Both the position numbers and the translations under genes were made by a program. The notes beneath the pieces were generated by a model. That model ran no database searches and was not told the DNA's origin. It saw only the letters and a list, made by a program, of their open reading frames with translations. 64,000 nt of DNA from Alteromonas lipotrueiana (GTDB taxonomy: Bacteria > Pseudomonadota > Gammaproteobacteria > Enterobacterales > Alteromonadaceae). Below are positions 45,469-54,230 of the stretch, in pieces. Every line of letters begins with the position of its first letter. The stretch's first letter is position 1. The stretch covers positions 1 through 64,000 of the forward strand of contig NZ_JAESDK010000007.1 of NCBI RefSeq assembly GCF_019249245.1, read 5' to 3'.

Positions 45469-46487
45469 AATAAATCCTTAATTAAAGCAGCGAATTGTTC
45501 TGCTGCATGAGGGTTCGCCAGCGCGCTAACACGGCTGGTATCAATTGAAGCTGCGTTGTGTACTGCCTGCTGCCAGTGAGAAACATCAGCAATGTGCGTT
45601 ACAGGCAAGGTTACCGCGTAGTTGTGCTTTGTCAGTTGTGCCGCTTTGCTAACCTGTTCGTTGTAGGGGCGGCTCTGAGGCACGATAATGAGTTTTTTAC
45701 CCAGTAAAAGAAGCTCTGAAAGTAAATTATTTCCGCCGCTGCACACCACAACATCAGTAGGTATATGAACCGAAATATCGTTCACATAACCTAAAAAAGT
45801 AACGTTAGAAGTGCTTTCACCTTCACAACCAACTACCCAGATGGGCAGCTGTAGCTGTTGCAACGTGGGCAGTATTGTTTCTACACCTTCACCTTTAGAG
45901 CTGACCAGAGTGATGCCTCTTCTGACTGCGTCTTGTCGTTCAGCACCGAGTTGGCTAAAAAAGCCAAGAAACCGGGTTTTTTCAATAAACTCAAAGTCAG
46001 GATCTTCAATATGCCTGGGGTAGGGTGCATAAAGCGCACTGGCGCTTTGATAAGCAAATACCTGAGTTGGGTCAATGTGGGTTTCACCACTATGGCGTTG
46101 CATAACCACCGGCACGCCCGCTGCTCTGGCTAAAATGCTAAGCTCGGCCGAAACATCACTGATAAAAAGATCGGCCTGATACGCACTTAGCAAATTGACA
46201 AAGGTCAGTGCTCGCTGGGTTGCGGCGCTGGTGCAAGGAACACCTTCAAATGCACTGTCGTAGGTTCGGTCAGGAAACGCCGGGCTCGCTGCCCATTTAG
46301 ACGGCAGGCATTCGCACGGTAAGTGTCCAAATTCATGCTGTAGCTTTGTTTGCATCGCGGGATTGGCGACGACAAATATAATGGCAAACTGAGTTTCCAA
46401 TGCGTCAATTAGGGTACGGGCCCGCTGTAAATGGCCTGCTCCATGGTGATGAACATAATATAAGAGGGTTTTAGTGGAGTCGGGCAT
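45450..46487 (-). CDS. MurG-like (GT28-type) glycosyltransferase
   Basis: A 345-residue GT-B enzyme from the ATG at 46487. The N-terminal part reads LLYYVHHHGAGHLQRARTL and the C-terminal UDP-sugar site CSGGNNLLSELLLLGKKLI. It resembles UDP-glycosyltransferases that act on lipid or small-molecule acceptors. It overlaps the upstream GT4 gene by 17 bases and the downstream GT2 gene by 19, so all five transferases appear translationally coupled. Acceptor not predictable. Confidence 0.82.
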   Translation of the reverse strand: MPDSTKTLLYYVHHHGAGHLQRARTLIDALETQFAIIFVVANPAMQTKLQHEFGHLPCECLPSKWAASPAFPDRTYDSAFEGVPCTSAATQRALTFVNLLSAYQADLFISDVSAELSILARAAGVPVVMQRHSGETHIDPTQVFAYQSASALYAPYPRHIEDPDFEFIEKTRFLGFFSQLGAERQDAVRRGITLVSSKGEGVETILPTLQQLQLPIWVVGCEGESTSNVTFLGYVNDISVHIPTDVVVCSGGNNLLSELLLLGKKLIIVPQSRPYNEQVSKAAQLTKHNYAVTLPVTHIADVSHWQQAVHNAASIDTSRVSALANPHAAEQFAALIKDLLCPHSR

Positions 46488-47517
46488 ACAGTTGCTCGTA
46501 TTTTTCCAAAGTCTGGGTAAAATTGAACCGCCCAGCGAATTTCTGGCAATCACCCGGCTTAACCAATGTAGCTCGAGCCAGGGCCGAATGAATATCCTTA
46601 GGCGCATCGTTGCGTATTACCTGACTAAGAGGTTCGCAGCGTAATTCGGGAACAATAGCAGTATCAAACCCAATTACCGGAGTGTCGCAAGCCAACGCTT
46701 CCAAAGTAGACAACCCAAAAGGTTCAATCCAGCTTGATGTGCACAGCAAAGCAGTTGCGCCTTTCAGATAACGCTTAAGCTGAACCTGCGACAGATGACC
46801 GACGTGACACACCGAATCGCTGAGTTCTGGCTTTATGATGGTTTCAAAATACTGAGCATCTGACACGGGACCGGCGATAAATAAGGGCAAGCCGGCTTCT
46901 TTGGCAAGATGAATAGCCGCCAGCGTATTTTTTTCCGGGCAGATTCGGCCGCTGGTTAACAGGTATGAGGTTGAGGGCGGAACAAAATCAGCGTCGAGTT
47001 TGTATTCATCAGGTTCAATACCGTTACTTATAGTATGCAAACCTTCGCCTAAAACACGGCTCCACTGCTGGTTCAAACGTGCCGATACCGCGACATAAAC
47101 ATCGTTTCCGCGAGCTCGGTTAAGCTGATGCGTTAATGCAAGACGCGGCGAAACCGGGCTATGCAGTGTAATAACACTACTGCGCCGGTGTAAAAATCCG
47201 TAGTCGTAAATAGCATGATAGTAGCTGTGATAATGCACTGCGTCGTAACCGCGGGTATCAATAAGGCCATACTGGGCAGCCTGATATTGTTTCTGACCTT
47301 CGGTTTCACTGGTAATAGCGTCGCACATACGCAAGGCTGACTCTTCAATAGCCAGCGTATTAAAGCGGTTGGTTTCATCAGCTTTACGACACAACACATC
47401 AACATTGTGCCCCCGGGCAGCGAGGCCGTTTGACAGACGCACGACAAAGGCTTCAGTTCCGCCGGCAAAAGGCTCGGTTAAATCAACAATAGGACTGGTT
47501 ACCATAAGAATTTTCAT
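46471..47517 (-). CDS. Family 4 glycosyltransferase
   Basis: A 348-residue GT-B enzyme. It opens MKILMVTSPIVDLTEPFAGG and EAFVVRLSNGLAARGH, has SNGIEPDEY as the inter-domain link, and the GT4 donor motif EPFGLSTLEALACDTPVI. It shares layout and several motifs with the next gene upstream, so the two look like a diverged tandem duplicate. Its start overlaps that gene's stop by four bases. Confidence 0.9.
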   Translation of the reverse strand: MKILMVTSPIVDLTEPFAGGTEAFVVRLSNGLAARGHNVDVLCRKADETNRFNTLAIEESALRMCDAITSETEGQKQYQAAQYGLIDTRGYDAVHYHSYYHAIYDYGFLHRRSSVITLHSPVSPRLALTHQLNRARGNDVYVAVSARLNQQWSRVLGEGLHTISNGIEPDEYKLDADFVPPSTSYLLTSGRICPEKNTLAAIHLAKEAGLPLFIAGPVSDAQYFETIIKPELSDSVCHVGHLSQVQLKRYLKGATALLCTSSWIEPFGLSTLEALACDTPVIGFDTAIVPELRCEPLSQVIRNDAPKDIHSALARATLVKPGDCQKFAGRFNFTQTLEKYEQLYARLH

Positions 47518-48533
47518 ATCAGTCCACTTACCTTACTGCTGTAAGCCTGACACATGGTACTTAGCGGAAAATAGTCAGCCCGCTGGCGTACATCGTCGCG
47601 ATGATAATCAATAGCACGCGACAACGCTTCAGCCAGGCTGTACACATTATTGCCTGTGGCAAGACAGCCACCTGAATCAGCCACAATCTCTGGAAATGCC
47701 CCCCGATTAAATGCTGCTACGGGTGTACCGGTAGCCATTGCCTCCACGGTAGACAACCCAAAAGGTTCATCCCAACGAGCCCCAAATACTACCGCGCGGG
47801 CTTTTTTTAAACGCTCGTTTATTTGGCGATGGGTCAGGTGGCCTAAATACTGAACTTTATCGCTTAAAAGCGGTGTTATCACATCATCGAAGTAGCGCTG
47901 GTCAAATACCGGACCGGCAAAACAAAAAGGTAAACCTAACTCGGTTGATGCTTTTATCGCCAGGTCGAACCCTTTTGAAGGTGTTATCCGGCCAAATGAA
48001 AACGCGAATTCGGGATGAGATTTAGCGACATCCCACTGATTTAAGTCGACCCCGTTGTAAACAACATCAATATCATCATTGATAAAAGGCCGCCAAAGCT
48101 CTGCCACCGAGTAAGAGACCGCGTTGTAGTGAACATAGGGTGAGTATGACGCTAAGTCGGCAGCCGCTTTAAGTTTGCTATAGGGGGGCGTATGCAGTGT
48201 GGTTAAAATTGGAATATCGTATTTGCACGCCCATAAAGGGGGCACCGAGCTGATTGCATTATTATGAACCACATCAAAGCCACGACGGGTGATATCTTCC
48301 ATTACCTTTAATAAGAAATCATTTTCGACAATATCGGGATACTGTTTATAAGTTTTTTCATTTAACGGGAAACTGACCAATTCGCAATTAACCTGGCTGT
48401 CAGGGTGCGCATACAAAGTGACGTCGATATCCTGGTTGTACGAGCTTACCAGCGAGGCAATAAATGCCTCTAAACCACCGGCAAAGGGAGCTCTGATAGG
48501 GTGACGGGGATGGGCAATGACAGCCAGCTTCAT
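47514..48533 (-). CDS. Family 4 glycosyltransferase (paralogue of the adjacent gene)
   Basis: A 339-residue GT-B enzyme from the ATG at 48533, which lies 1 base past the stop of the upstream gene. It begins MKLAVIAHPRHPIRAPFAGG and EAFIASLVSSY, with YNGVDLNQWD and the donor motif EPFGLSTVEAMATGTPVAAF. Similar spacing and shared AGG-EAF and GLSTxEA motifs show kinship with the next gene. Sugar specificities cannot be told. Confidence 0.9.
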   Translation of the reverse strand: MKLAVIAHPRHPIRAPFAGGLEAFIASLVSSYNQDIDVTLYAHPDSQVNCELVSFPLNEKTYKQYPDIVENDFLLKVMEDITRRGFDVVHNNAISSVPPLWACKYDIPILTTLHTPPYSKLKAAADLASYSPYVHYNAVSYSVAELWRPFINDDIDVVYNGVDLNQWDVAKSHPEFAFSFGRITPSKGFDLAIKASTELGLPFCFAGPVFDQRYFDDVITPLLSDKVQYLGHLTHRQINERLKKARAVVFGARWDEPFGLSTVEAMATGTPVAAFNRGAFPEIVADSGGCLATGNNVYSLAEALSRAIDYHRDDVRQRADYFPLSTMCQAYSSKVSGLI

Positions 48534-48534
48534 G

Positions 48535-49101
48535 TCAGTGATCCCTTCCGTGAGCAGCTTTAAACAAGACCGGCTGATTAAGAAACCGAGGATTGGATTT
48601 AGCAAAAGCTGTTTTTAATAATGCCCAATCGGCGCCGGGTTGGTCGGCAAATGGCAGCAAAGTAGATAAAAAGGTATGGGTGAAGATCACCCCTTCTATA
48701 GGGCGCTCCCAACTTATCGGAATTTGATAATCGTTGTTGAAATAATGGGGTGTAACTGCAAAATCGTCGATTGGGTTATTATCAAGCTGAGCGCGTAATA
48801 CCGACTCGTCAAAACGGTCATCGTCGGTACGAAAAACTACCAACTCATTTTTTATGTTTTTGCAGGCAATATTGTATGCGGCGAACCGGCTATTGATACC
48901 GTTGTTAACATAAATGGTGTCAGAGAATCGCTGCAGTTTAGTATCTAATTGTGCGTACTTTTTATAGGTAGCAGGAGAATTATCTGCCACTATGACCTGA
49001 CTATCGGGAAACTGAGATTTAAATTGCGCGACACGTTCTAATAACGCATCCTTCATTTTGTAAGTAACAAAAATGGCACTAAGCTCTCCCCGCGCTGTCA
49101 T
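48535..49101 (-). CDS. GT-A-like putative glycosyltransferase
   Basis: A 188-residue protein with a short GT-A-like core: SAIFVTYKMKDALLERV, QVIVADNSP, NGINSRFAAYNIACKNI and FRTDDDRFD as a DxD-type metal site. It is shorter than most GT2 enzymes, so it may be a minimal transferase. It follows the 47-residue protein by 9 bases and precedes the first GT4 gene by 1 base. The assignment rests on the GT-A pattern and operon context. Confidence 0.65.
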   Translation of the reverse strand: MTARGELSAIFVTYKMKDALLERVAQFKSQFPDSQVIVADNSPATYKKYAQLDTKLQRFSDTIYVNNGINSRFAAYNIACKNIKNELVVFRTDDDRFDESVLRAQLDNNPIDDFAVTPHYFNNDYQIPISWERPIEGVIFTHTFLSTLLPFADQPGADWALLKTAFAKSNPRFLNQPVLFKAAHGRDH

Positions 49102-49110
49102 ATTTTTATC

Positions 49111-49254
49111 CTATTTTTCAAGTAAGCTTTTCATTTGTTTTACCCGTAGTTCCAGGCGCAGTCGTTCGCTTATCTTCCAATAAGGAAGTGAGCCCAACAG
49201 GCTCTCTGCTCTTTTAATTTCGTTCATCAGTGAGTTGTAGCTAATCAGTGTCAT
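49111..49254 (-). CDS. Small 47-residue protein heading the glycosyltransferase operon
   Basis: ATG at 49254 with an excellent GGAGGTG Shine-Dalgarno five to six bases upstream, the strongest in this operon. The peptide is an amphipathic, charged helix-rich sequence (NEIKRAESLLGSLPYWKIS, then RLRLELRVKQMKSLLEK) with no membrane segment. It ends 9 bases before the next gene. It is probably expressed, perhaps as an accessory or regulatory subunit for the glycosyltransferases; no family is recognised. Confidence 0.6.
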   Translation of the reverse strand: MTLISYNSLMNEIKRAESLLGSLPYWKISERLRLELRVKQMKSLLEK

Positions 49255-49659
49255 GTTCACCTCCAGTGTGTAGCTAAATAGCAACTCCTGTACCGATAAA
49301 CAGGTAACCGCAAATACTTTTTTAACTTGTTGATTATTTGGTATAAAAAAATATAAAGCAGGGACATCTCAAAAAGATATTCAAGAAAAAGGTTGGTGCG
49401 TTATTACATATGAAGTGGGAAAATTTACAGCGCCTTAACCATCAATTATTTATGTGATCTACCTCTTCGAATCGGTAATGCTTAAAAGGATGATCTAAAA
49501 CGATGAAGGCAAACAGGTACATGGCATATATCCGCGTAACCAATAAGCAGTCCCATACAAACATCAGTAATTGACCGTAAATAACTGCCCTCGCTATTAG
49601 GCTGATCATAAAACAAGATCGAAGACCGGCTTATAAAAGCATTTCTCGATACCTTGTTT
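49255..49659. other. Intergenic region upstream of the glycosyltransferase operon
   Basis: AT-rich, about 400 bases, with no supported gene. It must carry the promoter of the leftward glycosyltransferase operon and the end of the allC transcript. No strong terminator hairpin was seen next to allC. Confidence 0.4.
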
Positions 49660-50919
49660 TTATAAAGCGGCGTTCTGATTAACGGTGTGTTGTTTAGACA
49701 GCAAAATAAGGGTTTCGAACAACACCTGTAAGGTCACCTCGACATCATCGACACAAATATTTTCATCCGGATGATGACTGATGCCTTTGTCACACCGGGT
49801 AAAAAGCATGGCAACCGGACATATTTGTGCCATGGCCATAGCATCGTGACCGGCGCCCGAAGGTAGATAAAGCGGTGAATAACCTGCAGAGTCGATGGCT
49901 CGGTGCAGCAGTGACTGTAAGGAAGCATCACAGGACACCGCTGCTGCTTCGTGTGTTTGCCGCCACAATAGTTTTACCGAATGCTGACTGGCAATCGTGG
50001 TAGCCGCGTTTATTATTAACTCCACGACTTTGTCGCGGTGCATATCATCACCGCTTCTGATATCAAGCGAAAATAGGGTTTCGCCAGAGATAACATTGAC
50101 CCCGTTTGGCTGGTTTTTTATTTGTCCTACCGTAGCCACAATATCGTGCTCAATCGCCAACTGTTCAATAGCAACAATCATCTTTGCCGAGGCGGTAAGC
50201 GCATCTTTACGCAGGCGCATCGGTACCGTGCCCGCATGCCCGGCCATACCTGTTACCCTAAATTCAAAACGGCGGGCGCCAGCGATAGCATTGACAATAC
50301 CAATGGGTAGATTTTCATCTTCTAATACCGGTCCTTGTTCAATATGAAGCTCAAGAAAGCCTAGTATGTCGGTATCAGTAAGAGCAGCATTGCGTACATC
50401 GTCAAAGCGTAAACCCACGTTTTGCATAGCCTGAGGCAAACTTATGTGGTCGGCATCGGTCAGATTTCGCCAGCTGGCGGGCCAGCTCCCGGTTAACGCC
50501 CGGCTTCCCAATAAAGTGGAACCAAAACGGGTGCCTTCTTCATCACCAAAGCCGACAATATCTAAATGAAAGGGAAGTTGAACGGCGTATTCATCAAGTA
50601 ACTTTGCCAGCATAACAGCAGCGACTACGCCCAGCATGCCGTCGTACTTACCGCCGTTAGGCACGGTATCAAGATGGCTTCCCATGATAAAGCGCGGCGC
50701 GTCAGGTGTACCACTGGATAGCCGGCCCCAAAGGTTACCCGCTGCATCAGTATGATGCTGCATCGCCGACTGACTCATCCAGTGAGCGACCAAGGCATTA
50801 GCGGCAAAATGTTCGTCACTCAGATAACGTCTATCCAGATATTCTGGATGCTGACTGATGGTTGCCAGCTGTTGTAATTGCTGCATTACCTGGGCAGCCG
50901 CACGGGCGAATGCGGTCAT
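49660..50919 (-). CDS. allC: Allantoate amidohydrolase (AllC-type, M20 family)
   Basis: A 419-residue dinuclear-metal hydrolase. It shows GSHLDTVPNGGKYDG, GFGDEEGTRF and LELHIEQGPVLE, the AllC/carbamoylase order, and GMAGHAGTVPM. It hydrolyses allantoate to ureidoglycine with release of ammonia and CO2. The ATG at 50919 overlaps the pucG stop by four bases. Its neighbour PucG consumes the product, which supports allantoate rather than beta-alanine or hydantoin substrates. Confidence 0.87.
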   Translation of the reverse strand: MTAFARAAAQVMQQLQQLATISQHPEYLDRRYLSDEHFAANALVAHWMSQSAMQHHTDAAGNLWGRLSSGTPDAPRFIMGSHLDTVPNGGKYDGMLGVVAAVMLAKLLDEYAVQLPFHLDIVGFGDEEGTRFGSTLLGSRALTGSWPASWRNLTDADHISLPQAMQNVGLRFDDVRNAALTDTDILGFLELHIEQGPVLEDENLPIGIVNAIAGARRFEFRVTGMAGHAGTVPMRLRKDALTASAKMIVAIEQLAIEHDIVATVGQIKNQPNGVNVISGETLFSLDIRSGDDMHRDKVVELIINAATTIASQHSVKLLWRQTHEAAAVSCDASLQSLLHRAIDSAGYSPLYLPSGAGHDAMAMAQICPVAMLFTRCDKGISHHPDENICVDDVEVTLQVLFETLILLSKQHTVNQNAAL

Positions 50920-52142
50920 TGTATACTGGCCTGGTCGTAATAGGCTAAAGCAGCATCTACACCCCCGCCAGCTTTGGGTACGCACTGATGCCGGCGAAGT
51001 ACGGTTTCAAGAGACTGCAATGTGTGAAGTACCGCATCCTGACGCGCGTTGTAGCCCATGGTCCCAATACGCCAGATTTTGCCCTTTAATGGCCCAAAAC
51101 TGGTACCAATTTCAATGTTAAAGCGGTGCAGCAGTTCATGGCGTACCAATTCGCCGTCGATTTTGTCAGGTATAACAACCCCGACAGCATTGTTCATTTT
51201 GTGTTTTATATCGCCGTAGGGGGTAAGCTCCATTGCCTGAATGCCGGCAAGCATTGCCGAGCCAGCATCATAATGCCGGCGAATTACATTGCCGAGGCCT
51301 TCTTCCAGTAAGGCTATGGCGCATTCGCGTGCACAAAATAACATTGAGGCAGCTTCGGTGTGGTGGTTCAACCGGGCGCCGCTCCAGTAATCAAGTAACA
51401 TGGGTATGTCGAAGTAGTTTGATTGAATTGGGCTGCCCAGCGCATGCGATGAAGAGGACTCGCGAATTCCTGCTTCAATATGATGTCGTTTACGTACCTG
51501 CGTAACATAGCGTTCGCTAACCGTTATGGGCGCACTGCCTGACGGCCCCCCTAAACATTTTTGCAGGCCTACTGATACGGCATCTAATTGCCACTCATCG
51601 GTGTTAAGCGTATTACCACCAACCGAGGCAGTAGCGTCGCAATATAATAAGACGTCATGTTGGCGACACAGCGCCCCCAAATGTTCTAAAGGTTGCAGCA
51701 TGGTGGTAGAGGTATCGCCCTGGACAATTGCTAACACCTTAGGCTTTATGCGAATTAGCGCTTTTTCAATTTGTTCAGGTTCAAACACGGTGCCCCAGGG
51801 GCTATTGATAGTGTAAACACGAGCGCCGGCGCGCTCACAAATCTCGGTCAGCAGATGACCAAAGCGCCCGAAAACCGGTACCAGCACTTTGTCTCCAGGT
51901 TCGAGCGCCGAAACCAATAGGGCTTCAATGCCCGCGCGACTGGTGCCATCAATCAGTAAGGTATGCGGGTTATTGGTTAAAAACACTTGTCTGTAAAGCG
52001 CCATTACCTCGTCCATAACTGCGGTCATAGCCGGATCAAACTGACCCACCAACTGCGTAGACATAGCAGACAATACCCTTGGGTAACAATTTACAGGCCC
52101 AGGGCCCATAAGCAGACGAGGAGGCAAATTTAGTGTTTTCAT
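50916..52142 (-). CDS. pucG: Ureidoglycine-glyoxylate aminotransferase (PucG)
   Basis: A 408-residue PLP enzyme of class V aminotransferase type. It has the N-terminal PPRLLMGPGPVNCYPRVL, LIDGTSRAGIEALL, and the PLP lysine in VGLQKCLGGPSG. It converts S-ureidoglycine plus glyoxylate to oxalurate plus glycine. The ATG at 52142 is preferred over an upstream frame because AAGG lies near it. The conserved context with AllC supports this over a plain alanine-glyoxylate enzyme. It is first of a two-gene operon. Confidence 0.85.
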   Translation of the reverse strand: MKTLNLPPRLLMGPGPVNCYPRVLSAMSTQLVGQFDPAMTAVMDEVMALYRQVFLTNNPHTLLIDGTSRAGIEALLVSALEPGDKVLVPVFGRFGHLLTEICERAGARVYTINSPWGTVFEPEQIEKALIRIKPKVLAIVQGDTSTTMLQPLEHLGALCRQHDVLLYCDATASVGGNTLNTDEWQLDAVSVGLQKCLGGPSGSAPITVSERYVTQVRKRHHIEAGIRESSSSHALGSPIQSNYFDIPMLLDYWSGARLNHHTEAASMLFCARECAIALLEEGLGNVIRRHYDAGSAMLAGIQAMELTPYGDIKHKMNNAVGVVIPDKIDGELVRHELLHRFNIEIGTSFGPLKGKIWRIGTMGYNARQDAVLHTLQSLETVLRRHQCVPKAGGGVDAALAYYDQASIQ

Positions 52143-52263
52143 AGGTACCTTATATTCAAGATGCTGAAATACAGCAAAGCGTCGTGTAGGTAACAAGTTT
52201 GTGCAGTTGAAAGGTGCCGTGCTTTTGACCGACCAGAATGCTCACTGCACGCGCACAATAGCT

Positions 52264-52830
52264 CTAAAAAGAAGATCCGGGCTGGGTTAAAAACTGTTTT
52301 TCTTCAGGCGTAGATTCGCGGCCTAAAATTGCATTGCGATGAGGGTAGCGACCAAAGCGTTGTAAAATGGCCTTGTGTTTCTTTTCGTATTCAAAGTTAT
52401 TCTGAAGGCCTTTCTCATCAAACAGTTCCATGGCTGTACTGTGTACTTCTAGCGACTCGCTATGCATAAAAGGCATATACAAAAAAGCACGTTCAGAATG
52501 ACTCAGATGTTGGTCTGCGCCTACACTTACCGCCTCCTGAGCCAGCGCTAATGCTAAAGAGTCATGCATAAATGCTTCAGGTTTATTGCGAAATATATTT
52601 CGGGAAAATTGGTCCAGCACGATAATTTCAGCTAAGCGCCCATAGGCCGTTGCTCGCCAGGGCCATAATTCACATTGCGCTGCGGCATTGTGAACCGTCA
52701 TAAAACGCGCTCGAATAAGCGTGTCTAGACTGTCATCCTTGATAAACCACTGATTTGGTTCAAGCTCTTCAAACCAGAAAGCCAGTACGTTGGCAGCTTC
52801 TTCAACCGTGATCATTGGCTGTTTTGCCAT
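52264..52830 (-). CDS. DUF924-family protein
   Basis: A 188-residue helical protein of the DUF924 (TPR-like) family. Typical blocks are VLAFWFEELEPNQWF, IIVLDQFSRNIFR, FLYMPFMHSE and GRYPHRNAILGRESTPEE. Function is unknown. It stands alone, 121 bases upstream of the pucG operon on the same strand; the gap holds a TTGACC half-site at 52225-52230 but nothing else convincing. Confidence 0.87.
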   Translation of the reverse strand: MAKQPMITVEEAANVLAFWFEELEPNQWFIKDDSLDTLIRARFMTVHNAAAQCELWPWRATAYGRLAEIIVLDQFSRNIFRNKPEAFMHDSLALALAQEAVSVGADQHLSHSERAFLYMPFMHSESLEVHSTAMELFDEKGLQNNFEYEKKHKAILQRFGRYPHRNAILGRESTPEEKQFLTQPGSSF

Positions 52831-53103
52831 AAATGATTATCCAATAATTAAATAATAGTTAACCGAATCAACCTTTGGTATTCACTAACTCATTGTGAAT
52901 GAGAACAAAAAATAATCAATACAAAATATTGGTGCGGTCAGTTTAGAATTTATTACGGTAGGCCAACTAAGTCTCAAAAAGCGGGTAAGCACTAATAATT
53001 ACAATGATATCAGCTCCTAATAGACTGTCCGGTTTTTTGACCCGAAGCCCTTAGTTTTGGCGTATGAATAGCCTTAAAATCTTATTACGAATAAAGGTAG
53101 CTT
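52831..53103. other. Divergent intergenic region, nothing recognised
   Basis: Promoters for DUF924 and the MscS-like gene must lie here. No clear hairpins or repeats. Confidence 0.3.
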
Positions 53104-54222
53104 ATGTGGTTGTTGGCCGGTTTACAGGGAACAGGCGAAAGCCAGACTCAGGTGTTGACCCATATTTTTGATGGCGTCCGGGCTCAAATACCGGGTATTG
53201 CTTTAGGCCTGTTGTTTTTACTGATTTTAATTTTTATCTCCGGCCCTCTGGCTACCCTGCTTATAAAGCCATTTCGGCATTTAACCAAAAGTCCGCTTAT
53301 TCGGTCGGTGACACACAGAGCCTTATCTATTTTATGCATACTGCTGGGGGTGTATTTATTTTTAAAGCTGGCAGGGCTCACTGAGTTTGCCGTGGCCATA
53401 ATAAGTGGTACTGGTTTGCTTGGACTGATATTAGGCTTTGCTTTTCGGGATATTGCAGAAAATTTTATTTCGAGTTTGTTACTGACAGTACAAAGGCCTT
53501 TTAGGATTGGGGATGTTGTACAAATTGAAGATTATCTGGGTGTGGTACAAAAGGTAACCGCGCGGGCTACAACTCTGGTTGACTTTGATGGCAATCATAT
53601 ACAAATCCCCAACGCCAGTATTTATAAAGGGGTGATTAAGAATCTTACTGCTAACCCCAATATGCGTGGTCATTTTATTATCGGTGTAGGTTATGACAAC
53701 GATATTAAGCACGCTCAGCAACTCGCCAGTGAGTTTTTATCAAAGCACGCTAACATTCTTACACAGCCAGAACCGCAGGTGCTGATTGACAATTTAGGTT
53801 CGGCTACAGCCAATCTAAAGGTTTATTTTTGGATTGATGTTGAGAAAACCAGTGTTTTAAAAATGGCGTCAGTATTAATGCGCGAGCTGGTAGTTTTATT
53901 TGAAAATGCGGGTATTAGTATGCCCGATGATGCGCGCGAACGCGTGTTTCCTGCTGGCCTACCAATAATGCGCGATGCGGCTTCAGAAAACTCAAATTCT
54001 CAGCCGGCCTCTGACGCCCCATCACAAGTGCAGTCCGATTCACAATCTAATACGCAATCAGAAAAATCATCAGATAATATGGGTAGCAGTACAAATAAGC
54101 ACACCGAGACACAAGAAGCGAGCGCTAATCATAACCAGGATGACGTAAGCAGCGAAACGTCGGAAATACGGCGTCAGGCCGAGCAGTCGCGGGACCCTGA
54201 AGACGGGGAGAATATTTTATAA
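53104..54222 (+). CDS. Small-conductance mechanosensitive channel (MscS family)
   Basis: A 372-residue channel. Three N-terminal helices (about 27-55, 68-90 and 95-120) are followed by the pore-proximal GTGLLGLILGFAFRDIAENFISS and the beta domain VQRPFRIGDVVQIEDYLGVV. The MscS fold ends near residue 285. The last 85 residues are Ser/Gln/Asp-rich, low in complexity and probably disordered, much longer than in E. coli MscS. AAAGGTAG precedes the ATG. It converges on the DUF3080 gene. Confidence 0.9.
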   Translation: MWLLAGLQGTGESQTQVLTHIFDGVRAQIPGIALGLLFLLILIFISGPLATLLIKPFRHLTKSPLIRSVTHRALSILCILLGVYLFLKLAGLTEFAVAIISGTGLLGLILGFAFRDIAENFISSLLLTVQRPFRIGDVVQIEDYLGVVQKVTARATTLVDFDGNHIQIPNASIYKGVIKNLTANPNMRGHFIIGVGYDNDIKHAQQLASEFLSKHANILTQPEPQVLIDNLGSATANLKVYFWIDVEKTSVLKMASVLMRELVVLFENAGISMPDDARERVFPAGLPIMRDAASENSNSQPASDAPSQVQSDSQSNTQSEKSSDNMGSSTNKHTETQEASANHNQDDVSSETSEIRRQAEQSRDPEDGENIL

Positions 54223-54230
54223 TTCACACC

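Noticed and set aside
52225..52230. RutR half-site TTGACC upstream of pucG
   Set aside because: Only one arm of the palindrome is present, so it does not meet the standard used for the two other sites.
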